From: Incurvaria masculella
Lineage: Eukaryota > Arthropoda > Insecta > Lepidoptera > Incurvariidae
DNA length: 64,000 bases
Assembly: GCA_946894095.1 (NCBI GenBank)
Contig: OX335655.1
Span: forward strand, 11,222,001 to 11,286,000
Direction: 5' to 3'
Part shown: positions 24,301 through 37,200 of the stretch, one piece after another
Position numbering within the stretch: position 1 is the first letter of the stretch
Layout: every line of letters starts with the position of its first letter
The notes under the pieces: generated by a model
Told to the model about the DNA's origin: nothing
The model's database searches: none
What the model saw: the letters and a program-made list of their open reading frames with translations, nothing else
Program-made: the position numbers and the translations under genes

Positions 24301-27300
24301 GTTGAAACAACTCCCCAGTTGGTTTCGCCACCTGTTTGAAGTTATTCATAGGGCTTATGGTTTTTTTTCTTGCAGCCTTACATGGATGACCACACAACTA
24401 CCGTTATGATATTCGCCCAATGCACCACATTCCCAAAGGAATTAGGTGCCATGCCGGGACCTTCCCTTTATGAGTACGGTTACATTGAACTGGATGTAAA
24501 ACACGGACAATGTTTAATTGCTGCTTCATCCATATTTTCATCCAATGCGATGGTACCAACCCGGGCGATCTTAAACTCTACCGTAGTAGGGGAAAGTGAC
24601 CTACAATTTAACATGGATTCCGAAGAATGGAGCAGCTCGCATTCGTGAAGGAATGCACTTATCCAACTCAGAAAGTGAAGGAAATTGGTGCATAAACAAG
24701 GCGAGGATTTCAACCCAGACCTCTGGTATGCAAAGCAACTACCCGCGCCACTAGGCTACCAGCCGCTCATGGTGTAGGAAAACATCGAGAGGGAACCCAC
24801 TATTACGAGGAGTTTTGCTCTGGCAATAAGTCGTCCTGTGACGTGAAATTACTAGAATATAAAAACTAATATTCTGTTCTGAGGTGCCAAAGAACCCGTG
24901 ATGTATTTTTATGAATTAATTTTGTTGTATCTAATATATTCTTGACTTTTTTTTTTACCTCTTTACTATAATGTTTTATTTATTTTAAATCCAAAAAAAT
25001 CAACAAATAAATTGAAAACTAAAATATTATACATAATCCTATAAATTAAACTAATCCTAAAATTACACACATTTATAACAAATAATAAATTACAGCCATA
25101 TCGCTGCCAGGCGGCAGGGTGCCCAAAAGACCTCTCTCTGGATAGCTAGGCTCAACCTCTGCCCGAGATACCAGCCAGCCCTCTGGTCACGCGATGATTC
25201 GATCAACCGCGACGACAAATCCTGAAACAGATTTCTAGCATCCGGCCCCCATGAGCCTAACGTTTCGACACCAAACGGCACATACATACTGCACTCACTG
25301 AGCATTGAATATTTGCGCCGCTTTAGTGCCTCCGCGCCTGCAGCCGCCGCGCCTGCTTCCCGGGAGGTTGCATCAATGTGAGAGGGCGCCACCGTATCTA
25401 CACATGTTGCGTCCCATACCAAGATTTTTCCATTTTTCCACGGAATGAGCTTAGGTACGTAATCAGCAGTAAAGTTTTAGGTTCAGTCCGAATTAAAAAT
25501 CTATCTTTTTACACTATAATTCAAAATTAGAATTAAAGTGTAACTTCACGTGAGAAAAAAAATGTACAGAGATAATTTTAAAACCTAGAACACTAAATAC
25601 ATTTTTATGTCCTCTAAAGTCAAGAAAGTTTTCTCTGTGGTTTTCATTTGCTGAAATCATCAAAAAATAAAGTGGTCAAATTTGAAACTGTAAATACACA
25701 TTTTATTTGACTTATGGAAAATGTTGTGCATTAATATGTTGGTAATGTTGTGTGGATTATTAGGCTCATTTTCATTTGCGTCATATTTTTTTTAATAAAA
25801 CGTGCTTTGACTAATGGAGAGGCGAACGAAAGGATGGACGGATGCTCCGTTTATAATTTGTAAAAACGGATCATTTGTCGTGAAACAAACATTCTCAGCA
25901 AAGTTGTGTAAACACTCTCCTGGAATATTTAGAAACGAAACGTCTCGTGGAAAACGAATGGCGCGCGCCGCGGCCGGTTGGAAATTCTTTGTGAATAGCT
26001 TTTAGAGATACCACACTTTTCGCGGCTGAAAGATTTAATACCACCTGCTGTGAACGTTGGATACGAACCACCTCCTTCTACATTTTAAAATAATTCAAGT
26101 CAACACTTGCAAGCTACTTCAGCTAAACACACCGGAATTTATTTAAATTGTATTAATTTTAAAATAGTTTTAGTAGATAAATAAAGTTTTTCTGGTAGGC
26201 ATTTTAGGTAAAATTTTGGCTCTGCAATATCTTAGAATAACCAACGCAATTGAATTGTAACAATTTCTTGATAGGTAAACATAATTATTTTTACCAAAAA
26301 GTATTAATCTAGGTTTTGCCAAAAAAATACCACAAGGAATTTCGTAACTCAATTTCGCCGACGACTCGCATGCAAAAGCGAATAGCTTTCATCCGCTATT
26401 CTTTCTAACATAGTTCTTTTGCCATTAAGGCGCTAGGACTAGCCAACTACTCGCGCCATACAAATGCACTTTTTAACAAATGTAATAATATGTAGTGAAA
26501 CGCTTCAGCAAATCCAAATAGAACTCCAGACTGATAATGGATTGTTAATATTTTTTTATTCCATCATTTATTTAAATAATAATAAAAATAAAAAAAGTTG
26601 ATTTTTCTCATTAGAAATCTGAAAGTCATTCGATTTCTAGATATAAGCAAAAACAGCATATATGCATAAACAAAAAATTCCATTTGCTTTTAGATTTCTA
26701 CATTTAGTCAAAAAAGTTCGGAAATGGACACCGTTTCCGCAATGTATTTTGTATAGAAAAAGGAAACATACTGTGGAGAGATGAAAAGGTGGGTCAGGTC
26801 TTGAGACCCACGGCTGCGCAGCTGCTCTCCTCTAGTCGTGATTTGAATGTTGTATATGTGTTATCTCGCTGGGAAACTTCGTTAGTGCGATATAGTGTCT
26901 GGCTGGTAGCCATCTAGCGCCCGCCATGTTAACTAGCTTCTATTGCATCTGTTGGTTGCATTTGTGGCATGCGAAACTAGCAGCTCTCAGTAGAGGGCGC
27001 TAGGTCGCTACAATACATTAACGAAAATCATTCGATTCCTAGACAAGGAATCATATATTGTTAGGATGACACTTATAATCGTCAGACTTAGTTAGTTTAC
27101 TTGGGGTGCCTCGTCTAACTTTGCGATTTGGCTAGTACCAGGCCCTTAACCGAAGTTCATTATTAAAGCTAGTAATATTTATCTCACCAATGCTTTATTT
27201 GGATGCATTCAATTGATCTAACTACATAATATATGTTCTTTTTCTCCTTCCGTATATTTGTCCTGTCAGAATATTTATGCTGTATATGATTTTCGTTCCA

Positions 27301-30300
27301 CTTTTCAGAAGGTCTATGCCCAAACATTAAACCTGAAGCGCAATGCGTTGTTCTAATTTAGACAAAAAGCCATGTGTCCGAAATAATTAGAAAATTACGC
27401 TCTCTACAAACGTTGAAAGCGCTGTTGAGTACCGCTGAAAGAGTGGGCCCGTAATTATCAGAAAATGACACTCTCGCTTATCATTCGAAAACCAATGTTT
27501 CAATTAACTTGAATATCGGGCTAATATTTTTACTTTTATTGGAAAAAAAACCTAATCTAATGAGAGTACAATTAAATTATTTCCCCTTCTCTGCGGTTTG
27601 GCATACCATATTTTGTGTAAGAAAGCAAAAACGTACTAACACTAGTAATTTGTTACCAACATTGTTTGTCTAACAGTTACCAAATATCAAGAAATTGGAA
27701 CGGCGATTTTCAAATGATAAGCGAGAGTGTCATTTTCTGATAATTACGGGCCCACTCTTTCAGCGAAGCTATAGCTGTGTTCGGGCATAGTGCTCTGTGC
27801 CATTCGGTGCAAGAAATTGCGTTTTAGTTAACAAGATGACGGTTCCGTGTGCCTACCTTAGACGTATTCGCTGAACATTAGAACGGTTTGGAATTGCTCG
27901 AAATCACTTCTTTTTGACCCACCTCTCTCTGTTGGAACGCGAAACCGGAGCAAGATCTGTCAACTGTCACTTAAACGTCAGACATCAAATCTCCTACAAC
28001 TACGTTATTTCGAGTTGAATTTCTTAGCGAGTGTAAATTAAGTAATTTCACAATGAATTTAAAAAGACATTTCTTGATTTTTTCGCGTTAACCTTGTGAG
28101 AAAAGAAGTGTAGTGATGTTCATCTCTGCAATGTTTTCGTTTTGGCGTTCGAGCTGGAGGACTGCTTTGAGCCGTTCCGCCCGATTCGGTTATGTAACGG
28201 ACAGTGCAAGGCGGAGTAGAAACATTTTTGCCCGAACAAACCCTAGAACTCATTTGTGCTGTGACGTATTATGGCTGCGTGTGGCCCGAGTGGTCCGTGA
28301 AGTGTTTATTGTCTACGGAACCAAATGAGATCGTAAATATTGTACTTCTGCGGTCGCTCCACTGCCGCTGCCGCCGCGCCTCTTGTGTTTACATTTCACC
28401 TGTTTACATTTCATAATAAAAGCCATCATTAAATAACTATTAATCACTACACAAAAGAGCGCTAAAATTTATGTTTTCGTCGCAAAATAATGATAATCGA
28501 GCATTATAGTATTATGACCCGCACAATGATGAGAACATACATACAATGTACCTAGAATCAATGTGGGAGTTTTAAATTATGCATTTCAAACTAGGGGAAT
28601 TAAAATGGTAAAGTATTATGCAGATTTTTTTTTATGCGACCTGACATGGATGGCTAATACCACACAACTACCGTTATGGTATTAGCCTAATACACCACAT
28701 TCCCTAAGGAATTAGGTGCCATGCTAGGACCTTTCCTTTATGAGCACAGCTGCATTGAACTGGATGGAGAACACGGACAATTTTTCATTGCCGCTTCGAC
28801 CATCTTTTCATCCAATGCGATGGTACCAACCCGGCGGGCTTAAACCCTTCCACCTAGTAGGGGAAGGGGACCTACAGTTTTACATGGGTTCCGAACCATG
28901 GAGCAGCTCGCATTCGTGACGAAATGCACGTATCAAACTCGGAAAGAGAAAGATAGTGGATTGAACCCAGGCCTCTGGTACGGTAGTCCAGTCTTCGCGC
29001 CACTAGGCTACGAGCCTATTGTTTTCTCGTTGTTTATTCACTTATTTTTCTCCTTTTATTCTTGAAATTCTTTGCTTCAGTTGTTGTCGGTGGTTTCCCC
29101 ACTGCACGATTCCTGATCTTGCAGGGGAGAAAACAACTTTTTTTTCAGTGTTTCGCATTGATTTTCTTGACGGCAATATTTCAATCGTTAAAATACCGTG
29201 CTCTGTAAGGTTTTTAGAGGTTGTCAAAGCAGTATTCTCCACTGAGATATTCCTGTTTCCTGAGAGCGGAATTCCCATAATTTTCACCTGGAACTATGTA
29301 ACATTTCGTAATGGTCGTAACGTAGCATCCGCAATCTCAGAAAAAGGATAGATGTAAGCTTTGATCGTACCGTATAGCATTTTATAATATCTGCCTACTC
29401 CTCCGGGTCACCGGTGTGATGGTATGTGTGAACATACATGACACCTCGAACCTTCTGGATTTCTAAGGCCTAAAGTATAAGCACCAAGGGGTAAAAACGT
29501 AGCGATGTGGCCTCAAAGCCGCCCGACGCCGGAAGCGTCGCCGACGGAGAACGGGCGACGGCGACGCCGCCGGTAGTCCGGCTTAGCTGAGACCAGCGAG
29601 CAAAGAAGGGCACGAGTGGCAACCGAAACTCGTGTGTCCGAGGGCGGCGGCGTAGCCACGAGCAAGTCCAAAACGTCTAACGAATTAATTAAGCTTACGA
29701 ATTTGGGACGCGCAACCTGGATTGACTGGCGCGACTTGACTAGCAAACCAGAGGTCTGGATTCAAATCCTCGCCCGTTCATGCACCACTTTCTTTCTCTT
29801 TCTGAGTTGGATAAGTGCATTTCGTCACGAATGCGAGCTGCTTCGAATGGTTCGGAATCCATGTAAAACTATAGGTCCTCTGCTCCTACGAGGTGGTAGG
29901 ATTTAAACCCGCCCGGGTTGGTACCATCGCATTAGATGAAGAGAGAGAGAGTAAGTCCATCCAGTTCCATGTAGTCGTGCTCATAAATGGAAGGTCCTGG
30001 CATGACCTTCGGAAATATGGAATATTGGGCTCATATCACAACGGTAGTTGGGTGCCATCCATGTCAGGTTACATAAAAAAATATATATTTTTTTCACTGA
30101 ATAGCGTCCAGTTATGTTATTACGTGTTCTTACGTGACGTTGGAACTCTAGATAATCAGCTGTTGTAAGCCAATTCGTAGCCGAACTGACTCGCCGGCGC
30201 TTCCGTTTTTAGGGTTCCGTACCCAAAGGGTGAAAACAGAACCCTATTACTAAGCCTCCGCTGTCCGTCCGTCCGTCCGTCCGTCTGTCACAGGGCTGTA

Positions 30301-33300
30301 TCTCAAGAACCGTAATAGGTAGGCAGCTGAAATTTTCATAGAGTGTGTATTTATTTTGCCGGTATAACAAGAAATAGGCAAATTAAAAAAAATTAAAGAG
30401 CCCCATACAAAAAACCTGATTATTTTGTGTTAAATCTTGTACGATGGTACGGAACCCTTCGTGTGCGAGTCCGACTCGCACTTGGCCGGTTTTTGTATGT
30501 AAAAACGGCTACCCACAGAAACTAGTTTCGATTTCTACTCCCGTCCATCCACGCTCGGTGGTACAGCGACGCTTAGCCACTTTGTAGTGAAAATGCAAAC
30601 CTCGGAAAGTACAAACAAATACGGCCAGTCAGCTCGCTAACGAATTCGCTCAAAACGGATTTCACGAGACTCAAGGACACGTAAGAACTTCACAGAACGC
30701 TATTTAGAGGGGGTCGCCTTCATAAAGTCCAAAAAGCATATCACTCACAAAAGCACCAGAACATCCAAAAGTATGCACATTATAAGTTTTCGGAACTGGC
30801 CACTTAGCTTAATAATTTCTTGAAAGTAATTAAGTAATTTGGTATTATAACTCATAGGGCCGTGTGCACGAAAGGGAAAAAAAACAAAATAATCGCCAAC
30901 TTAAACGCGTCACTTTGTATGGACAGTATGGAAGGAACTCTATGCGGTTCACTGAAAGTGACGTGTTTGTTTTGTGAGCATGAAGATTAAATACATACTA
31001 TTACTTTGAAATGCTTTGTCATTTCAGTGTCACTGAATTCATTTCTGAAACACAATCATTCGATTAATTAAAAGAAAATGTATATTATTATTTAAAAAAG
31101 TCAAAAGCTAAAGACAAGCTTTAAACAATTTCGCTATCAATTTTATCACATTCAGGTTTTGTAGAATATTATTTGTGCTAATTCATTATAATTTTGCATT
31201 ATGTGACTAATGTTAACTATTTTTCAGAATGTACAAACTACCTACAAGAGCCTGATAACCTAACTATCATCAAAGATTACGCCTACCACCCGGAAGTTGC
31301 CAGTAAGTTATAATTTTTTTATGATACTGATTTTGGATCTTGATATTATGAGCTCATCACACCGTTTTCCCCAAAATACAAAGTATGGCACATTGTACAT
31401 ATTTTGGGTCACATCATCATTTTACTGCCACTTCCTAACCATTCAAAATTGAAGGTATTTTAATGTAATTTCACAGAGAACAAAATATGAGGAACTTCAG
31501 ATTATCTATAAAAGAGAACATTGGCGATAAAGGGCTTTTTTTTATCCATGTTGAATGAAATCAGTATCAATCCAAAGTCATTTGCTACTTTATTCCCATA
31601 ATATACTATTATATGTATTAGAAAACCATAAAACATTTCTAAAGAAAGAAGACAAAATTAAATCATTAAAAATAAAACGACGGATAAAAATCGAACGAAG
31701 GAAAGAAACCAATCACTTCGGTGGTGTTAACTATGTGTTAGATGACACAGCTAAAGCAAAAACGAGTGTGCCACAAATACCGCTAGAACAACCAAACTCT
31801 AGGGTTCTCGACAAATCATGCGTAATCATTATAATTTTTGACAAGCATCATTGTCTGCAGAGAACAGCCGCACCATGGTTTCGTTCGGCATCATCAGTCT
31901 CTTCGTGATGGCAATGGCCTGCGGGTTCTCTGCCTACACCTTCATCAACCCACGCTACATGTTCAAGCGGCTCGCTGCCGGCATACACTTCATCAGCAGT
32001 AAGTATTTCTTTCAAATCACTGTTTTCTATCTCATTTCGTGAAAATCTTCCTTCGTGAAATAATGCTTGTGCTATTGAGATACCATACATAGATAGAATG
32101 GAGAGACCATTGCTGTTTGTATTTTCGTCGTGTTTATATTCGTAATCTTCAATATTATCAACTTGTTAGTTCATCAACTTGTTAGTTACAAATAATAAAA
32201 GATAATTATAAACGGTTATACGAAATAACTTTTTATTCACATTAACATTCCTTGATAGCTGAGAATATCAAAGCAGGATAAAAATTGTCAATAAGATAAC
32301 TCATTATTTGTTTTGGTGAGGTTGTCAGAAACGTTTTATAATTACAGCTGCTTGCACGCTGGTGTCAGGACAGATCATGATGACGACGGTGGAGGTGTTT
32401 AGAAAAGAAGTGAAAGTTGTTTACCCAGAGAAAGCAACACACCAGTGAGTATACATTTCCAAGAGGTAGTTAATATTATATTGTTGTCATGTTTCTCTGT
32501 AACTAAGATTTTTGCATTTCTCTCAGCATTTGTTCAATTCTAGCTGTAATACTCGTTTAAGTTTCATAGTTTTACTACATTTAAATTCGACTAACCCTTA
32601 ATTCTGTGGATACTATTTTAAAATGCGCTGCATTGTTTTTTGACATTGTATAAGCACAGAGACCCTAATCGGAATTATCACCTAAATTGGCGTTTACACA
32701 CCATTAAAGTTAGGTAAAAACGTCAAACCTCATACAAGTTTTACTATTTGTTCTGTGGTTTTACTTTTTCAGCATGTCAAAATCATACTCGTTCTACAAA
32801 ATTTGTATAAAAACGTGGAGCTGGCGTAAGCGACAACGTCAACGTTTTTACGGCTACGACGTAAAAGCTGTCAAATCAAACTTGGACTCGCAAATGTTAG
32901 TTCGCTTACCGCCCACTGCGCGCATTCTTCAAATATCCATACATTTGAAAACGCCAGTCTATCGGATTGGCATAAACGCCAATTTAGGTGACAAGTCTGA
33001 CTACAGGCTCTGATGTCTTCAACGTTTCATCCGATATTTTTTTGTATCTAAAGTAAAATTGCCTCACAAAAATGTTGTATTTCCGCATTAACTGAAATAT
33101 AATTAAATCTTTCCGACCATAAGTAGTTCAATGCGGCTCCGATGAATTAAAGTAAATAAACGTCCCTACATGGTATTTTCTGTGATGGAACAATATTACT
33201 GCATCAATACGTGATCTGGAGTCTAATGAATCAGTCATCCATGAGTCAAGATAATTCGAAAACGCACGTCAAAACTTCAACAGACTATTGTAATATTGTA

Positions 33301-33789
33301 ATAAATGACTGAATGAATGAATGATTAAATTAAACGTCGAAGAACCATATATTCTAACTTTTAAGTTACACTTCCATTATTCTCACATCTGGAATATCAT
33401 ATCATTGCTTAAATACACAAAAATATATAATTTCTAAATTTTTACTTGGTAAATATTTATTATGGAGCACAGTTTTGGCATTTCAATAATAATTTTATAG
33501 GTAAGGATCATGCAGATGCCTGAATCTGCAAATACCCGAGTCTCAATTTATTTTATTCAAACCCGCCACCTAGAGCGCGTTGAAGTACAAACTCAGTTCG
33601 GATTCTTGTCTAACCACCGCCATGTCTCCCTGCAGCTACGGCGTGAGCTGGTACCTGGCGTGGTTCGTGGTGCTGGTGAACATGTCCTCGGCGCTCGTGT
33701 TCCTGTGGTACTCTCGCAAGCGCAAGGGCAACAAAGCAGCCACCGACGAGCTGGCCATGGCCGACGAACCCACCATCATCGGACGATGA
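21400..33789 (+). CDS. Claudin/PMP22-type four-transmembrane protein, seven coding exons
   Basis: Seven exons join in frame through GT-AG introns: 21400-21456 (ATG at 21414 in a strong ACCATGG context), 22443-22634, 22833-23072, 31228-31302, 31861-31998, 32348-32444 and 33636-33789 (TGA). The CDS is 939 nt, 312 residues. Hydrophobic segments lie at about residues 48-68, 189-212, 221-244 and 267-289. The long first extracellular loop holds W71, the claudin-type GLWQTC signature (95-100), a later cysteine near 160 and several N-glycosylation sequons (NVT, NSS, NAT, NYT, NLT). The tail is basic (YSRKRKGN) and then acidic. The fold, loop motif and topology point to the claudin/PMP22/stargazin superfamily, whose insect members act in septate junctions or as channel partners; which subfamily is not clear. 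Introns 1 and 2 and the 8.2 kb intron after 23072 carry repeats, and intron 2 holds a fossil exon. A 5' UTR exon upstream is likely but not located. Every exon junction preserves frame, which is strong support. Confidence 0.88.
22655..22832 (+). pseudogene. Fossil partial duplicate of claudin-like exon sequence inside the intron
   Basis: Between the second and third coding exons of the claudin-like gene lies a diverged copy of their sequence. ATGGAGACGGACACGATGTC at 22670 matches the text at 22454. It is followed directly by a segment matching the second half of the next exon (translation GLALAKGAA..., then a NITLATT match to NATLATT, and a VNC match to LNY). The two parent pieces are fused with most of exon 2 and the first part of exon 3 missing. 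The copy reads open in one frame up to the real acceptor at 22831-22832. It reads best as the remnant of a local tandem duplication followed by deletion. Whether it is ever spliced in is unknown. Confidence 0.75.
24375..24770 (-). mobile_element. SINE with tRNA-like head, copy 3
   Basis: Reverse-oriented full copy in the large intron of the claudin-like gene. The head at its right end carries CGCGCCACTAGGCTAC and CAACCCAGACCTCTGG. Confidence 0.78.
25087..25469 (-). mobile_element. Fragment of a non-LTR retrotransposon reverse-transcriptase protein (C-terminal end)
   Basis: The - strand reads [19 protein letters not shown], then VDTVAPSHI, then [16 protein letters not shown], and ends [18 protein letters not shown], stop. 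This is the conserved tail of a family of LINE-type reverse transcriptases common in invertebrates (pattern WD-T---DTLAPSH, F-P-AVET-G-WG, IQRGN). Only about 125 residues remain, so it is a 5'-truncated or broken insertion in the large claudin-like intron. Confidence 0.72.
26425..27149 (-). mobile_element. TTAA-flanked MITE, family 1, copy 2, split by a nested insert
   Basis: Reverse-oriented copy of the element at 1892-2370. It has the same ends and TTAA borders but is interrupted at 26771-27013. It lies in the large intron of the claudin-like gene. Confidence 0.85.
26771..27013. mobile_element. Nested insertion (about 243 bp) within TTAA MITE copy 2
   Basis: Comparison with the other two copies shows that the bases from CTGTGGAGAG to GGTCGCTACAA are extra. 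TA is present on both sides, which suggests a TA-targeting (mariner-like) element. It has a small hairpin GTGGGTC/GACCCAC near its left end. The family is not recognised. Confidence 0.7.
27433..27765. mobile_element. MITE with nearly perfect 53- to 58-base inverted arms
   Basis: CGCTGAAAGAGTGGGCCCGT onward through CTCTCGCTTATCATT is repeated in reverse at 27713-27765 with almost no mismatches. The high arm identity suggests a fairly recent insertion. It lies in the large intron of the claudin-like gene. Confidence 0.85.
28632..29018 (-). mobile_element. SINE with tRNA-like head, copy 4
   Basis: Reverse-oriented full copy, well preserved; GCGCCACTAGGCTACGAGCC marks the head end. Confidence 0.8.
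29500..30207 (+). mobile_element. Broken copy of the GGGGTGG element family, split by a tRNA-type SINE
   Basis: The left part (29500-29725, GC-rich, ending GCTTACGAATTTGGGACGCG) and the right part (30095-30207, AATAGCGTCCAG onward) align with neighbouring stretches of the element at 38589-38961. A SINE (29737-30083) separates them. Confidence 0.55.
29737..30083 (+). mobile_element. SINE with tRNA-like head, copy 5
   Basis: Forward copy inserted into a GGGGTGG-family element. Part of the body is replaced by a GAGAGAGA run near 29940. Confidence 0.75.
30208..30497 (+). mobile_element. GTCC-tract interspersed element, copy 4
   Basis: Complete copy directly after the broken GGGGTGG element, in the large intron of the claudin-like gene. 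Confidence 0.8.
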
Positions 33790-34299
33790 CAGCTTTGCCA
33801 TTTTCTTTAAACCCTCGCTCCTTTTGTACTCTCGCGTATTTCTATAGCTCAAAGTTTTCAATGCGCTTGTTGGGATTTGGTTGGGTTGCAACAGCGAGCA
33901 TCGAAGGATGGAATAGCGATCGAAACTCGTTCGTATGGCATCAGCGTAGCCTTTAGTTAATGGAAAACGTCTAACTGTTTTTACCACTGAAGTAAAAGGA
34001 AGGAGAAGTGGCATGCAGTCGTTATCGCGTCTCTGATATATGGTCAAAATTACCATTTAATTTTATGGGAATCCGGCGGCGCGTCGTATGCCACACAGTC
34101 GAAATATTGTCACTGCGCGCGAATATGCTCTAAAATAGGGTTCGTCAAGTCAGTTCCCACCCACACAAACCAAAAAATTGGAGACACCTCATCCACACAG
34201 GCGCGCTCACCTTCCTATTTATCTATGGTAGTTACGCTTACGAATTCAGGGCAAGCAACATCGAATGTTTGTTGCGCTAAATAGCGTACTGTTGAACCT

Positions 34300-37200
34300 C
34301 GAGAAAATCAGAAGTAATTCAATTTAATATAAGCGAATTAATATAAGCGAAATTTATATAAGCGAACTACTCCCGCCCTTCTATGCTCGCTAGTTTGGAC
34401 GCTCGTTGCAAAGAACATTTTTGGTTATCCTGTATGTTTGTGTTAAGTAACTAATAATTAAGCAAAAAAATGTTGATTGGAATTCTTAACTCTTTAGTTA
34501 ATAATCGTTCTACAAATTATTATTCAAGCAGATCAGAGAAACCGAGGAAAATATTGTCTTTTTTCAAGTTGATTCTTTTTTGTTTCTCACTTAAAAAAAT
34601 ATGTAACCCTTACGCTAGTCTTTATTTTCAAGAGTGCTCAATTATATTGATGTTGAATCCGGCGTGAATGGTTTGTTTATTGAATTTTCGTTAATAAGTA
34701 TTTTTAATGCGACCCTATAGTTACGAAGCTGGAAAAAAAGTTGCGTTGTAAGTTTGTTTTGTGATCCAATTGTATACCTACGTTATAACTGTCATATTAC
34801 ATTAAGATCAACTGTTTCTCACGAAGATAGTTTGTAAATAAGGGAAAGTTTGTGTAAATTTTGTGTCAGGATTTTTGTTGGTATTTTTTATTCGCATTTT
34901 TTATTTATAAACGAGTATTTGTGTTTTATCAGTATCCAGCCCCGGTTCATGTCACTAGATAATGGAGTGGTACCAATAATTTAAATTTATAATTGACAAA
35001 CTATGATTTCAATATTCGAAAACTACTAAATTTAGAACGCGCGGTCGAAACTGAATACCGAATTTGGCGACGACTTAGCTAAAACTGGTTACGAATGGCG
35101 TAGGTAATATTATTGAGGCGTCCCGTTTAGTTGGTGGTTCACTGTATTGTAAAACATTAAATATAGCCCCATATTTCTTTTCTCGATTTTTTTTGTAAGA
35201 AATTTTTACTTAATTAAAAAAAGATTAACAAAACATATTTGATGGCATGCTGGCTATGCGGACATACCAATGGGACCACACGTGCTCCAATTTCCTGCAC
35301 ACATACCATAATTTAGTTTACGTCTGTAATCGCATTATTTCCTATTTCTTTCAATATTTTTTAAATGTATGTTAGTACCTAAGAAAAAAGTACCTAATTT
35401 GGTAAACATAATATGGACCAATGTTTCAAATAATACAGTGCCAAATTGTGTTCGTCGGTCGCCATTTTGAGTGTTCTAGTCAAAGTTTTTTAACACCTTT
35501 CAATTTATTATTTTTAATTTCGTAACATTAAATTATCCTAAACACAGGTTAATCAGGTTAAGGTCCACCGACCTCGTGTTCGCGATGGAATTCATAAAAA
35601 AATACATGAAAATAATTTAAACATTGGTAAATAGTTTATTGCTTGCGTAATAATTTAGGTTTGATGTGTAAAAACATCGTGTGGAAAACTGAAGTAATAT
35701 TAATAATGTAGGTAGTCAGTTTCACATTTTGTATTATTTTTTTCGTTAACTGTATCGTTTTTGTATCAAATATTGTTTGCTAGAAAAGCAACTTTGGTTT
35801 TCTATATTAAGGCCTATTTATAATAAAATGTGACTTCAAAAACAATTTTTTTCATTAATTTTTAAACTTCCTCACATCAACACGTCGCCGGTTCATTCAC
35901 CCAGCGGCACATAAATCTCACATTCCTGTACTCGGCACTGTCTCCGTCTGCTCAGAAAAAACACAGTTCACAGTAATGGCGTATGCTATTGATCCGTCAA
36001 TCGATCCGAGAACGTCACTGCTTGCCAAACACATTCGATAAATAGGTCACATGTGATGTATAGACCATCGATCTTTGGTTAAAATCGAACAGATTTTTTT
36101 TATTTTAGATTTAATTGATGAAATTCAAGTTCTTGGTATTCAAAACAAGGTCTGTCTTTGAATGTCTCATGAATGAATTCAAAATATACTTAATTGAAAT
36201 AAGCAAAGCATATCGCTTTGAAAACCACTACGAGAGCGGTTTTCAAGACTCAGTATTCCTGATTCCGGATTACGGAATGCCAGGAATGGGCCTGCAGCTC
36301 CGTTTCCCGAGGTATGTCGGCGAACATTATATCTATCGACAGGAGTGTGCACGCACCGCGGATTTTTCTCGCAATCGACAGTGTCACACACTATTTCGAG
36401 GAGACGTTCGGGACGCCGCTGGCACCGGACCAGAATGTCGGTGAGAGCCAATGTAAACAAAAGATGACGAATGACAATCGGGATATTTTGAATGTGTGTA
36501 AAAATAATTAAAATGCGACGAAGACTGTGCCTAGAAAGTTGGGCGTATCAAGGAAATTACCAATGTCGTTAAAAGGAAATAAACACTGTCATGGGAGTCA
36601 TTTCTGACTAATATGAACTGAATATTTGTCCTCAGGGTATACAGGTTTCGCCTTATTAGCGATTATGTTAGAAAATGTGTGATACGATAAATTTAAACGA
36701 TAAAAAAACGGGAGAATATTAAAAAAAAACGAACAAATTTTACATTGGGATTTTTTTCATAAATTGAACGAAAATATTTGAAAATGTGTCCCGCCAGTCT
36801 TATACATATACATACACATTTTTATGTATACATATTAAGTAGATACGGCTTAGTTTGAAAATACAGATCAATAAAAAAGGCATAGAACGCGACAAGGATG
36901 AAAATATAATTTATAATATAATTTTTAGTTTTCTTATTAGTCCAAGCTTTATTAAGCGTTACGTATTAAAAAGATTTGCTTCTTATTTTGTATAACTTTC
37001 TACTAATTTTCGTAGAAAATTTATGACCAAAAGGAATTTGTCATTACACTCTAACAAAAAACATTAAAACATATTTCAATCAAAATTGCGTCTGTGACCG
37101 ATTCCTTATATAATTGTTTTTAAAAATCATATGAAAACAGCTTATAAAATTTTGGAATCAAGTTTTGAATGAATGAATGAATAAAAAAAAGCATTACTTA

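Noticed and set aside
34470..34667. Hydrophobic 65-codon + strand frame after the claudin-like gene
   Set aside because: Chance frame in AT-rich sequence; no start context or partner exons.
36314..36511. Protein-like stretch ISIDRSVHAPRIFLA and following
   Set aside because: Adjacent to a MITE fragment, no clear acceptor or donor, and no family recognised; left unassigned.
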